DNA of 64,000 nucleotides. It comes from Gossypium raimondii. Taxonomy: Eukaryota; Streptophyta; Magnoliopsida; Malvales; Malvaceae. The DNA is taken from NCBI RefSeq assembly GCF_025698545.1, contig NC_068570.1:3844001-3908000 (forward strand), read 5' to 3'. The translations under genes and the position numbers were made by a program. This document shows, piece after piece, positions 23,171 through 36,119 of this stretch. The stretch's first letter is position 1. The number at the start of each line of letters is the position of its first letter. The notes under the pieces were generated by a model that did no database searches, was not told where the DNA came from, and saw nothing but the letters and a program-made list of their open reading frames with translations.

Positions 23171-26100
23171 ACACAACTGTCAAAGCTACTTCTTTTGAAA
23201 TCATGAGAAGTTATAAAGGAATCAAACCTCTTGTACCACTGTCTTGGTGACTGTTTCAAACCGTAAAGGGACTTTTTCAGTAAGCAAACATAGTCCACTT
23301 TTTTTGAGAATGTAAAACCCTCTGGTTGTTGCATGTAAATATCCTCCTCAAGTTCTCCATGCAAAAATGAAGTTTTTACATCTAACTGTTCAAGCTCCAA
23401 ATCATGCATCGCCACAATACCAAGCAAAGCTCGAATTGAACTATGCTTTACAATTGGGGAGAACACATCTATGAAGTCCACTCTTGAAATTTGACTGTAA
23501 CCCTTTGCAACAAACCTTACTTTATATCTGGGTTCTTCAACTCCTAGAGTCTCTTCTTTCTTTTTAAACACTCATTTACAACGAATAACCTTTTTACCTT
23601 TAGGAAGTTTCACAAGATCCCATATTCTGTTTTTGTGGAGTGATTTCATCTCCTATTGTATAGAAAACATCCACTTTTCTAAGTCTTCACAGCTCACCGC
23701 TTTAGAATAATTAGATGGCTCTTAGTTTGTATATATATCTTCAGCCACATTTAAAGCATAAGCAACTAGATCAACCTCGGCATACTTCTTTGGAAGTTTA
23801 ATTTCTCTTCTAATTCTATTTTTAGCGGTAGAGTATTATGGTGAAGAAGTAACTCTATTCTAATTTTTTGTACTGGCTTGAGGAGTCGACTCTGTTGTAG
23901 ATTTTGGATTAATCTGATACTCTACCTGCTTTTAATTTTCTTTATTGGAAGAGTCTTTAAGAAATAAGTTAAGTAGCATTGCAGCTTTATCAAAAACAAC
24001 ATCTCTTCTAATCACAACTTTTCTATTTTCAGGACACCATAACTTATACCCTTTTACACTAGCTTTATAACCAAGAAAAACACATTTAATGTATCTCGGT
24101 TCCAATTTTCCATTATCGACATGAGTATACGTAGGACACCCAAAGATCTTTAAATCAGAATAGTCTGCAGGATTACCAGACCATACCTCTTGTGGAGTCT
24201 TTTTCTCAATGGCAACGGATGGAGATCGATTAATCAAAAAACATACAATAGAGGCTGCTTTGGCCCAAAACACATTTAATGTATCTCGGTTCCAATTTTC
24301 CATTATCGACATGAGTATACGTAGGACACCCAAAGATCTTTAAATCAGAATAGTCAGCAAGATTACCAGACCATACCTCTTGTGGAGTCTTTTTCTCAAT
24401 GGCAACGGATGGAGATCGATTAATCAAAAAACATACAATAGAGGCTGCTTTGGCCCAAAACAACTTCGGTAAGTTAGCATTCGACAACATACATCGAACT
24501 TTCTCCATGATCATTCTGTTCATTCATTTTGCAACGCCGTTTTGTTATGGAGTATGACGAACTGTCAAATGTCTCACGAACCCTCTAACTTGTATAGTTC
24601 ATTAAACTCATCAGAATAAAACTTTAAGCCATTGTCTATGTGGAGGTGTTTTATTTGTTTTCCATCTATTTTTCAGTCAGAGTTTTCCAATACTTAAATG
24701 CGAAAAACACATCGCTTTTCTGCTTCAGGAAGAACGCCCAAACTTTTCTGAAAAAAATTATCAATAAAAGTTAGCATATAATTAGCTCTACCTCTCAAAG
24801 GCACTCTAGATGTCCTCCACAGATCAGAATGAATATACCCCAATGTTCCCTTTGTGCTATGGATTCTTCTAGTGAATCAAACTCTCTTTTGCTTCCAAAA
24901 AACTAGTTACTCACAGAACTTTAGTTTACAAATTCCTTGTCCATCAAGAAGTCCTCTTTTGTTCAATTCTGCCATGTCATTTTCACTCATATGCCTTAGG
25001 CGCATATGCCAAAGTTTAGTAATATCATCATTTGATAAGGAAGAGGAAACGACAGCTGTATCATCAGTAACAGTAGAACCCTGCAAAACATATAACTTGG
25101 CAGTATTTCTCTGCCCTTTCATCACAACGAGGAAACCTTTGGAAATATTCAAAACCCCACTTTCAACTGTTAATCTGTACCATTTTGAATCAAGGTACTC
25201 AACGAAATTAAATTTCTCTTCAATTCTGGAACATGTCGTATGCCACTAAGTGTTTTGACAACTCCGTCAAACATCTTAACTTTAATCGTTCCAACATGTG
25301 TAATTTTACACAAATCATTATTTTTCATCAAAACAACACCTTCAGACACTATTTTTTAAGTTGTAAACCAATCCCGATTGGGACTCATGTGAAAGGTGTA
25401 GCCCGAACCAAGAATCCACTCATCGCTCACTTTAGAATTGTTGATAGAAGCAACTAAAAGTTCGTCGTCGCTGTAGTCTTCTAAAACATCAGTTTCACCG
25501 AATTTTTTGGTTATTTTCCTTTTTGATTCGCAACCTCCTTTTTGATCTTGTTCTGCAGCTTATAACACTCAAATTTAATGTGCCCTTTTTTCTTGCAGAA
25601 GTTACAAGTTTTACCTTTGTTTGAAGACTTTAATCTACCTTTAGATTTACCGCGAGGATTTCATTGTTGTGTCCTTCCACGATCATCATCAGCATTTCGA
25701 TCTTGTCTCATACGAACAATAAGACCCTCTCCTTGAGAGTTGGGTTTAACCACAAAATGCTTCGTCTTATCATATGAGGTCAAAGAATCATAAACCTCAT
25801 TAACTGTGAGAGACTCGCAGCAATATAAAATCATGTCTCTAAAGGTTGAATAAGATAGGGACAATGAACAAAGTAGAATCAACCCTAGATCTTCCTTATC
25901 ATACTAAACCTCCATGACCTCCAAGTTTAAAAGAATTTTTTTAAAGACTGTTAAGTGTTCGTGCACAGACACACCTTCCTCCAAACGATGAGCATAAAGG
26001 CGTTGCTTCATATGCGACTTGCTGGTTAGAGTTTTCAACATACATATTTGTTTCAGCCTCTTCCATAATGCAGCGGCAGTCTTCTCCTTCATCACATTTT

Positions 26101-26317
26101 GCAAAATTTCGTTAGACAAATGCAAATGTAATTGTGTTAACGCCTTTCGATCCTTACGTTTCTTCTCTTCATTCGTTAATGTCGAAGGCATCTTATCTAT
26201 CCCTAGTAGGGCATCCTCCAGATCCATCTGCGCAAGAACTGCTTGCATCTTAATCTGCCACAACACAAATCTAGTGTTGCGATCCAACAACTGAATTTCA
26301 TACTTCAAAGACGCCAT
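23171..26317 (-). pseudogene. Broken Copia gag-pol of segmental copy B
   Basis: Gag from ATG 26317 is open for about 135 codons (motif RFVLWQIKMQAVLAQMDLED) and then hits a stop near 25905 that interrupts the UBN2 region. The zinc knuckle is near 25560-25620. The gag-pre-integrase part is 24907-25152, and integrase C-terminal pieces are at 23932-24333 and 24230-24523. The RT start is at 23152-23571 with LDVKTSFLHG and YGLKQSPRQWYK. The catalytic half of RT and RNase H are absent. Confidence 0.8.
24081..24460 (-). repeat. 190-bp tandem duplication within Copia integrase, copy B only
   Basis: The segment starting CACATTTAATGTATCTCGG at 24081 starts again at 24271, and both run to the GGCTGCTTTGGCCCAAAAC boundary. 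Copy A (about 1499-1690) has one unit. The two units differ by only a few bases, so the duplication is younger than the segmental duplication. Confidence 0.9.
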
Positions 26318-26360
26318 TACCGTGATCGAGATGAACAACCTAGAAGCTCGGACACGAATT

Positions 26361-26750
26361 TGTAAAAAAATAGAATATCGGTAATGACAATATATCGCAA
26401 AGAAAAGAGAAAGGAAAAATAAAAAACACACACAGATTTTTACATGTAAATCCTTTTGGGAAAAAAACCACGGGCAGAGGAGAAGAAAATTTACTATGTC
26501 AAATTCAAATGATTACAAGAGGAGTAGACTATGTCTATTTATAGGCTTGTAAAACCATATTCTAATTGGAGTGTAGTAAGATTGAAACACATTATTCTAA
26601 CCAATATCAAATAGATGGAGTTTAATAATGTTTTAAAAACCTTATTCTAAAATAAAATAAAAGAAGTGTAGTTCTATATGGATTTTACTTTTATTTTATT
26701 TTATCACTGTATTTTATTTAAATAAGAATTCGAGTCACTTAATTCTAACA
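26361..26750 (-). repeat. 5' LTR of the old Copia element, copy B
   Basis: 390 bp, the same ends and length as 3591-3980, with a primer-site-like sequence at 26345-26360. Differences from copy A are scattered substitutions. Confidence 0.75.
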
Positions 26751-29440
26751 CTAACCTGTGAAGTCTCAAGTATATAAGCATTTTTTTACTTGCTAGCATA
26801 CGAATTAATTACAATCATAATCCCTTCCAAAGTAGCCCTTAAACAAGACTTAAGAATTTTCTAATAAAGCCTAGGATAAAGCAAAAATCTCTAAGATATG
26901 TCTTCAAGTCATTCAAATCAATCTCCACGAAACAGAAGATTTGATTTGCTTGATTTGAATTAATCCAATCTTTAAAGATTTATTGCTTCATAAGATCAAT
27001 ATTCAAATATGGACCAATATATGTCCATAATATCAACTAATTCGTGGCCCAACTATATTATTTCAAAAAGTTACTAACTTCAAATATGATCAATTATGAA
27101 ACCTTGAGCAGTTATCGACATAGTTGTAATTGCTTGATGTCGTTGCTCTTATAAGTGCCTCAACAAACTTAAAACCTTTCTATTAAAAGTAATTTCAATT
27201 GGAGTCTCTAGTGACATCTATATTATACCAAACTACCAAATTTAATTTCATTAGGCATAAACTTCTATTGCATTTTATTAGAGTTCATTCAACCATTTCA
27301 CTCCAATCTTGAAGAGTTAGATTTATTCGTGGATTGAGCTTAAACAAAATATATCATTTTATTTGTCTAAACTTGGCTTTACCCAAAGCGTAATGTTACA
27401 CTTCTACCCAAATCTAACTAAAAAAAGTTTGAAAGAATTTGAATTTGACTTGATCCGCAATAGAGGTGATTAGGGGTGGGGCAGTAATAAAATTCTAGTC
27501 CTGTTTTATAGGCATGGACTAGGCCCGACTTGAAAAATAAGCCTAAATATTTTTTCAAGTATGGCTCGGATAAAAAACTAAAACTCGAGTTTGACTTGAC
27601 CTACCTGTATTAAATTTTTTATATATATAAATAAAATTTAAAAAATATAATACATCAAATACATTAAAAAATTAAAATAAATGTTTCTAAATATATTAAA
27701 AAACTTTTATATTTAAATAACATTAAGATAGATACAACTTAATAAGCAAATGTATCTAATATAATAGTAAAATTAACTATAAAACAGTACTTATACAATG
27801 TCCAAACGATCACAACAAAATAGTAGTAATATAATAGTAAAATGACAACAAAACAACAACAAAATAACAATAATTTTTTTTACTAATTCGGGTCAGACCA
27901 AATTCAAGCCAAAAAAATTTACTTGTGGCTCGACTTACTTTCTAGATGGGTCTTATGTTTTTGCCAAAATCTATTTTTGAGTTTAAATTTTTATTTAACA
28001 TCTTCTACTTTTCAAGTAGCTCGGTGTCTATGAGAAGGTCTAATCCGCACTTATTCAATTTATTAAATATTATTTGTAGAAAATTGACCCCTTCTCGGGA
28101 ACAGAAGACTTCAGTTAGCCCAGCACATTACACACGCTCCGCGTCAAGAGTCGTTTGTCTTCTTTTTCTTTTTATTCTTTTTGAATTTCATTGGGGTTCT
28201 CTTCACTTTTTTGTTTAACCTTCAGACAATTTCAGATTAATTTTTTTTCCTTCAATGGGTTGCTTTTAATTTTGTTAACATTCGAAACTTTCTATTTTAT
28301 TTTTCTCCAGATTAAGATTTGGACTTGGATTTGAGTTGTAGCAGTTATTATTTTGCCCAAATTACAGGGTTTGTCAAAACCCTTCCGTGATTTTTGAACT
28401 TCTTTGGTACAATCCTATCCCAAATAAATCAACTCATTATTCACTCAATGGGTTGTCATAACAAAATCACACATGAAATTATATATTTCAAGATACGTAA
28501 TGATTGGTTTCATGAAGAAATGATTAAACACTTAAAACTAAAGAATGATTTCATTCACCAAAATTAGGGGAAAAAGCCTATGACTGCTTTAGGTATAATC
28601 TTCATCTGCAACAAGTTGATGGATACATCTCAAATCTCAATTTCAGTGTTGAAAGTACAAGGGCTTTTACACTGTGGGATTGTTAGAGATGATGAAGGTA
28701 TTCATCACTGTTGCATTGTCAGCTGGTTGCGGATTTTGGCTTGATTTTGGCGTCCACAATATGTTCGTCATTTGTCCTCTTAGAATAACTTTAAGTTCTG
28801 GTTATCATAGTTCTTATTTCAGTTACTTATTTAGATGAACTCTTTAAGAACACTGAATTCTTTGAAACATAATTAATTTTGCCTTTCTTTTTTAACCAAA
28901 AATCAGCTGCTTCAAAGGAGGAAATGGGGCTAAAATCTTGAAAATAAAACATGGTTCTTGGAAGTAACATAGATTTTGTTTCAATTATAGTTAGAATAAT
29001 ATATTCAGTTTCACATATGCTCTATTTCAATCTGCGTACAGAAGGGTTTGGTCTGAACTCTGAGATGCTATTGCTGTGGACCCAAAAGATAGGGAGATAA
29101 AAGCTTATTGCCTGTGTGAATGTCCAAGTCAAAAGGAGTCTACCATAAGTGCAGAACAAAAGTTGCCAAACGAAATTAACGGAATAACATAAACTAATAG
29201 AATGAAAAGACTTAAGAGGGATAAATTTATGTTACTACACTGAATCCATTTTTCCACATCTCCAGTTTGTAGTCTTATATGACATTTGTCTTCTTGACAC
29301 TAAATGGGCCAACATATATTACTATAATACAAAGACTTAAAACTCTAGAGTGAAAAAGGGGTGAAAGACTTCTTGTTTTTTTATTTGAGGGTTGAAAGAC
29401 TTAATAGTTAGTTTGATCGTACAGGCTACTGCAATTAACC
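26751..29440. other. Non-coding upstream region of receptor copy 2
   Basis: Colinear with 3981-6667: shared spacer, AT-rich dispersed repeat (27460-28050), a T-rich leader-like region (28080-28400) and the conserved receptor upstream flank (28590-29010). No credible coding frame. Confidence 0.5.
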
Positions 29441-29449
29441 TATATATAA
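29441..29449 (+). promoter_or_regulatory. TATA box of receptor copy 2
   Basis: TATATATAA, 43 bp before the ATG at 29492, in the conserved block following GATCGTACAGGCTACTGCA. Confidence 0.65.
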
Positions 29450-29491
29450 CCGTCATATCATGGCTGTTACTTCCATGCAGAGCATTTGTTA

Positions 29492-32400
29492 ATGATGAAG
29501 AGTTTAACCGTGCTTGCCCCCTTAATCTTGTGTGTTACTTTACTATTTTCTTCTCTTAATGTCGCTTCTGATTCTGCAGCAGAAGCATTGGCAATCCTCA
29601 AATGGAAAGCCAGCCTTCAAAGCCAAAACCATTCTGTTTTGCTTTCCTGGAATACATCCAACGACCCAAATACCAAAACAAGTCCTTGTGCTTGGTTTGG
29701 AATTCATTGCAACCATGCTGACAGTGTTACTAAGATTAACCTCACTGGCTATGGTGTAAAAGGTACGCTCCATTCATTTCCATTCTCGTCTTTGCCTAAT
29801 CTTGCAGAGTTGGACCTTAGCACCAATGAACTTTATGGCATAATCCCACCTAAAATCAGTCAGCTCTCCAAACTCACCTACCTCGATTTATCCGATAACC
29901 AGTTCTCTGGCCAAATCCCACCTGAAATTAGCCACCTTGTACATCTTCAGACCCTCCATCTTGCTGGAAATCAGTTGAACAGCTCAATTCCTCGAGAAAT
30001 TGGTCAGCTCAAATTTCTCACTGACCTTGCCTTGTGTAGCAACAAGCTAAATGGTTGCATTCCTGCTTCTCTCGGTAAACTAAGTCGACTTGTTTCCTTG
30101 CTTCTCTATAATAATTCCCTTTCTGGTCCCATTCCTCCAGAATTGGGAAACCTTAGGAATTTAGTTGAAGTTTACCTGGACACCAACCGTCTAACTGGTC
30201 CCATCCCTTCCACATTTGGAAACTTGAAAAAACTGACGGTGCTTCATATGTTTAACAATAGTCTTTCAGGTCCCATCCCCTCTGAGTTAGGGAATATGGA
30301 ATCTCTTTCTGAAATAAGCCTTTATCACAACAATCTATCTGGCTTGATCCCAACCTCATTTGGTGACTTGAGACATCTTACAGTTGCCCACCTTTATGAA
30401 AATCAACTCTCTGGGCCAATTCCTGAGGAGATAGGAAACTTGAATTCTCTTGTTGACCTGGAGTTGAGTGAAAACCAACTCAATGGCTCTATTCCTGCTT
30501 CACTTGGCAGTTTGAGCAACTTGGAAATTCTGCATCTCCGAGACAACCGACTCTCAGGTTCCATTCCTAATGAAATCGGAAACTTGATGAAGTTGATCGT
30601 GTTAGAACTAGACCACAACAATCTGACAGGAAATTTGCCGCAAGGCATTTGCCGTGGTGGATCACTTGAAAACTTCACAGCAGCAGACAACCAGCTTACC
30701 GGGCCAATCCCTCAAGGGTTGAAAAATTGCACTAGCTTGAAGAGAGTCTACCTTGAAAGAAACCGACTCAGAGGAAATATATCTGAAGATTTAGGCGTTT
30801 ACCCAAACCTAAGATTCATTGAATTAAGTGACAACGAACTTTATGGTGAAGTGTCTTCCAATTGGGGATTGTGCAGAAGCTTACAGAGCCTATCTATTGC
30901 AAGGAACAATCTCAGTGGCACAATACCAGCTGAGATTGGAAACTCACGTCAGATACACAGGCTTGATCTTTCTTCAAATCATTTAGTTGGGGAGATTCCA
31001 AAGAAAATTTCAAAGTTGACATCTTTGCTTTATCTTTTTTTGAATGGGAATCAACTTTCTGGTAGTGTACCCTTGGAACTAGGACTTATGTCCAAGCTTT
31101 TGTATCTAGATTTGTCTGCAAACCAATTGAGCAAGTCCATCCCTGAAACTATTGGGAATCTGTCCATGTCATTCTACTTGAATTTGAGCATCAATCGGTT
31201 TAGCCAAAGAATTCCAATTCAAGTAGGCAAGTTAACTACCTTGGTTCGACTAGATTTGAGTCACAACATGCTTTCAGGGGAGATTCCAGGGGAATTTCGA
31301 AGTTTGCAGAGCTTGGAGACACTAAACCTTTCTCACAATAATCTCTCTGGTGAAATACCATCCTCTTTGGAGAAGCTCCGAGGCTTGTACACTGTTGACA
31401 TTTCATATAATGAACTCCAGGGTCCCATTCCCAACTGCCAAGCATTTCTAAATGCTTCAGGACAAGAATTGGGAGGGAACAAAGGATTATGTGGCAATGC
31501 TAGAGGATTACCGCCTTGCACACCTTTTTCTAAGAAGGGTCACAACAACAACAAAACCATTTTAGTAGTTATGTTCTCTCTTTTATCGGTTTCTTGTCTC
31601 TTGATTTCATCAATTGCTTTGTTGTTTGCCTTCAAGAAGAGGAAGAAAGATGCAGATGAAGGAAGGCAAAGCAATGCAAGTGATGAGATATTTTTCTCAT
31701 TATCTCCCTTTAATGGAAGAAAATTGTTTGAAGAGATCATTAGAGCTACCAAAGATTTTGATGCTCAATATTGCATTGGGAAGGGAGGATATGGAAACGT
31801 ATACAAAGCAGAGCTGTCATCAGGAGATGTTGTAGCTGTGAAGAAATTCCATCTGTTGCATACCAGTGAAATGGCAGATCAAAGACAGTTCCTAAATGAG
31901 GTTAGGGCATTAGTAGAAACAAGACACAGAAATATTGTGAAGTTCTATGGTTTTTCTTCCTCTGCAGGTCATTCCTTTTTAGTATACAAGTATCTTGAAA
32001 GGGGTAGCTTGGCTTCTGTTCTCAGTAAGAATGAAGAATCTAAGAAATTGGACTGGAACAATAGGGTGAATATTGTCAAAGGTGTTGTTAATGCCCTCTC
32101 CTATTTGCACCATGACTGTTCACCGCCCATTGTTCATCGAGATATAACAAGCAACAACATTTTGCTTGATTTGGAGTATGAAGCTCACCTTTCAGACTTT
32201 GGCATTGCTAAGCTTCTCAATCCAGACTCATCCAATTGGAGTAATATTGCTGGAACATACGGATACATTGCACCAGGTGATTTTCATTGTACTTCCATAG
32301 ATGAAATGGCATATAGGATAATATTTGTCATCAACTATTTATCTTTTTCTTTGCAGAGCTTTCCTACACCATGCAAGTTACTGAAAAATGTGATGTGTTT

Positions 32401-32652
32401 AGTTTTGGTGTGCTGGCATTGGAATTGATATCCGGGGCATATCCGGGTGAATTTCTCTCTAATCTATCAATTGTAACAGCAGAAAGCATTCCACTAAACA
32501 ATGTGTTGGATCAAAGGCTTTCGCCTCCTCCGCCAGAAGTTGTGAACAAACTCGTATTCATCCTGAACCTGGCTGTTTCATGTTTAGATAACAATCCAAA
32601 ATCTAGGCCAACCATGCACACTGTTTCTCAGCTGGTGTTCGACCACATCTAG
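29492..32652 (+). CDS. MIK2-like LRR receptor kinase, copy 2, intact
   Basis: Two exons, 29492-32276 and 32357-32652, with a GT-AG intron of 80 bp; the join restores the kinase APE Glu and gives 1026 residues. The ATG at 29492 is used because an apparent earlier start is only TTG. Signal peptide is about residues 1-28, LRRNT with CAWFGIHC near 55-62, then about 22 LRRs of 24 residues, a Cys pair cap (GLCGN...PPC), a membrane segment about 689-712, and a kinase from about 760. Kinase motifs are [24 protein letters not shown] (about 881) and DFGIAK (about 901). All key catalytic residues are present. The family (Arabidopsis MIK2, LRR-XII) senses peptides and wall or danger cues at the plasma membrane; the ligand here is unknown. 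Confidence 0.93.
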
Positions 32653-34510
32653 TCCCTTGTAGGTCCCTTTGATCTTCATCTAATATACCACCTTGGAAAT
32701 GTTTGGTATTGCTCTAATGTTGTTTCTTTTAGCTTTCGTGTAGTAATCATGGGTGAATAGATTAGCATTTTTATACCCGTAATTACCTTTTCCATGAAAA
32801 TTGCTACTAGCTTGTTGGTAATGCAACAAGAGTTGTTTCCGATATTTGTCTGTAACAGTTTATCATAAATTATATTCTAGTATTATCTTTTCAAAGGTTC
32901 ACCCTCTAATATTAATTTGGTCGTTCAAAGAGCTAAGCCTTTCAAAGCTTTCAACACCCTCCCTTTGCTATTAATCCATGTCCTATTCTCTCTTATTAGA
33001 CCTACATCAATTAAAGGATTCGCTAATCCATTTATTAATGAATTGGATCTTTTAAGGCTCTCAAAATTTAATGTCTTCCCCTTTCTTTTTCTCTAAAGGG
33101 TCATACCTATATCAACTATCACTTGTATTTCATGGAGTGATCGTGTTCTTTGAAGTGAATCTACTTGACCAGACTTCATTAACTCCTATCTTGAATTACC
33201 TTAAATGTTTTCTTTGAAAATTGTGGTGGTTATTGTCCACTCTATTTTGTATGAAAGTTGTGGTGGATTTGGTTTTTTCTTTTCTTGTTGTTTTTAGTCG
33301 TGTTCTGGTGTATACATAGATTTGTTAAGGCAATAGTTCTTGAAGGTCCTCATTGTGATAGAGCATTGTGATGGTGTTCACAAAATTGAAATCCAAAATG
33401 CCAAGAAAGAGGATAGTCCATATGAGACTTGACGTTTCGTGCATGCTATTATGTCAAGTCTCTTGGGGGATTTTGGTAGTGGTTAATTGGTTGATTGGTG
33501 CTCATAATGAAGGTGGTTTCACCCCTAATTGTAATTTGATATTATCTTATAAAAGAATCTTCGATTTCAACTTCATTCAAACTATGATATTTGAATTATT
33601 GGTGGAACAGAAAACTTGGCTTATAATCGTTTAAAAAACAATTCCGTTTGAACTCTAGTCAAAACAAAAGGTGGGTAGAACTAGAGATTTTGCACAACTA
33701 ATCTAAAAATGTGAGTGAGCCAAAGAGATAAATAAAGAGAGAACCAACACACAATATTTATTAACACAGTTCAGATTCTCCCATCCTACATTTGCAGAGT
33801 TTTGCTTAAAGAACAATTTTATTCAATAATTATTTGGATTACTTATTGGTTTAAACCGAATCTATCATTACATAAAGAAGTAATTGCGGTCCAAATACCG
33901 ACTCCAATTGTTACAAACCACTCTCCCTAAATACGTCATATGATAACAATATTTCTCCATAAACAATATCTAAACAAAGAGTGTTTAAAACACCCCAAAA
34001 TGACTAAAGAAGAAACTCCATCAATCGACATATTGATAGGCTCTTCTCCAACATTGATCAGTAGCCAAAAGATAAGTCTTTATCACCACTTAAATGATTA
34101 GCTCCCATAACAAAAAGTGCAAATAAAGAGAATTAAATTGAAACTTCCCTTAAGAGTATGCACAAGGGGCTCGCTTAAACTCCCCTTATCATCACCATGC
34201 ACCTTGCACCGTAAGGTAGTTTGTGGGACACCCCACACCCGATCCAGTTGTTGGATCCGAATGTGCAACATTGCATTACGTTGTCAGAGCAACTTAGGCT
34301 AACTTGACATAAATTCACAAAGTTAAATTCATAATTATCATTCATAACAATTAACCCATTCCATATGATCATACACATACATCATAATACATAAGAATCA
34401 ATTACATCTAATTACAGGGATATAATAAGTTAATTTCAAAGTTAGGACTCAAATTCAAACTCAAATGTCAAATTTTAACTTGTTGTCTTGAGATACGGAA
34501 CCTCGTGTCT
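32653..34510. other. 3' flank of receptor copy 2
   Basis: Colinear with 15641-17480. It begins with the presumed 3' UTR, followed by non-coding repeat-like sequence. A short frame at 33368-33634 is not preserved in the other copy and is not called. Confidence 0.5.
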
Positions 34511-35030
34511 CAAGATAGGCTTCATTTTCAATTTGGTATTTTTGCTTCGATGTCAATATGTCTCACGACACAAATCCTTTAGTCTCAAGATTTGAAACAG
34601 GGAAAATTTTATTTAGCTTCGATATGCCCTTATCTCAAGACAAAGGAGATTTGTCTCGAAACTTAAATGCGATTGTCTCAAGACCAATATTATATGTCTC
34701 GAGACATTAAGCACTTGAATACACGATAAGGTAAAATTTGTTCTAACATTCTCTAAACATGTTCTTTCTATCTCGAGGTTTAATAGTCAAATGATCAAAA
34801 CTGCACAATTTTAAGTGTCCAAAACATTTCAATAATGGGCTTAAATTTACCTAAAACTTAGCTCAATACAAAATCATCATTTCAACGTATCAAAACACAT
34901 TCAATCAAAACCAAATCATGGGTGATACTATTGTAACTTATATCAATACTAAATTTTTTATTAAAAATATTAGAAAATTTGATAAAAGTCAAGAATTTTA
35001 ATATACACTAGGAGGAATTTTCATAAAATA
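34511..35030. repeat. Spacer rich in TGTCTCGAGAC-type motifs
   Basis: Repeated short words such as TCTCAAGA, GTCTCGAGACA and TGTCTCAAGAC occur between 34495 and 34720 in both orientations. It resembles leader or LTR sequence of plant retrotransposons. No coding frame is seen. Confidence 0.35.
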
Positions 35031-35319
35031 ATTGGTCAGCTTACACCGTAATTGTTGGTTCCCAAAGAAACAATTAAACACTTAAAACTAATGCTTAATT
35101 TCATTTACCAAAAAAAAATTGAAGGATTTAGGTATAATCTTCATCTACAAAATGCTAGTAAAGTCCGACTCCGTCTAATTGTTACATGCATCTTGGCAAG
35201 TAACAAATAATTGAACAAATACAGTTTAAAGACTTCCTACTTAAAATATTTTTTTTTATAGATTGGCATCATTAATAACAGCTCTCATTTGTCTGTTACA
35301 TGCACTTGAATCGAGTAAA

Positions 35320-35990
35320 AAATTTACCCGCCCATTAAAATTAGTAATGAAGATTGACTTTCTTAGATATAACGAGTAAATACTTTCTTGGTCCATAGAT
35401 AAACAACATCCTAACAGATTTTACAAAAATCTTCTCTAATTTAATTGAACCAAATATGCTCGCTTCAGATTGAATAACTAGTTTTCCACCTCTTCATCTT
35501 TTCTCTAAAATAAGTTGGAACGTTTTTAAAACATTCTACCACAAGCAACCATTTATCTTGATGGTATACAAGATGATAGCAACACAACATGTGATCATTA
35601 TGATGTTCAACTAGTTGTTTGTACGTTTCCAAAGCTTCCTCTTTGTCTTTATAAGGCAGGAAAGTGGAGCAAATTTCTTTAATTAAATCTTTAATACTCC
35701 ATAATACATATACGTATCTTGTACCTTGATATCTCAATCTGATTCCACTATAGTTGCAAACCAAAAATAAAAATTAAACTAGATCATATAATTAAGAACA
35801 TCCTAAACATTAGAATTGAAAAGGTGCAACATAGTCTAAACACATTTAAAGACCATCTTTAGAAAAGATAAACAGAGTCTAAAAGTAAAAATATTGAGAA
35901 TATATAACAAAATTGAGTCGTTGTAACAAAAATGAATAAACTATTCATATATTTTAAAAATAATTGATTTCAAAAAGTGGGACTTTACAT
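35320..35990 (-). pseudogene. Unrecognised protein-like repeat, minus copy 1
   Basis: 35465-35764 is open for 99 codons (motifs YKDKEEALETYKQLVEHHND and HLVYHQDKWLLVVECFKNV), similar to the plus-strand frame at 20469. The second half (35320-35460) is broken. Flanking sequence to 35990 matches the flank at 480-588, including TGAATAAACTATTCATATATTTT. Function unknown. Confidence 0.4.
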
Positions 35991-36119
35991 CAAAACATTA
36001 AATAACAATATTCATTTAATACGAATTACAAAAATAAATTTATAATGATTATATAATTTTACATATTCTTTACCTGATTTTAGTCAATTTTGCATATCCG
36101 ATTAAAGCTTCAAATAATT

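Larger units (their letters stand above)
23171..26750 (-). mobile_element. Old truncated Copia retrotransposon, segmental copy B
   Basis: Colinear with 589-3980, with the same truncation and the same single 5' LTR. The gag start (26317) and first half are better preserved than in copy A. It differs by a private tandem duplication of 190 bp in the integrase region (24081-24460). Non-functional. Confidence 0.85.

Noticed and set aside
29486-29491. Earlier start codon for the receptors (Met-Leu or Met-His N-termini)
   Set aside because: The first codon of those longer frames is TTG, not ATG; the first ATG in frame is at 29492, 44648, 6719 and 60180.
32277-32428. Receptor copy 2 as a single-exon 980-residue protein ending after GTYGYIAPG
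   Set aside because: The continuation is intronic: a GT-AG intron restores the APE Glu and the rest of the kinase in exon 2, and the same structure is in copy 4.
33368-33634. 88-codon frame in the 3' flank
   Set aside because: Not preserved in the colinear copy near 16320-16570 and no recognisable domain.
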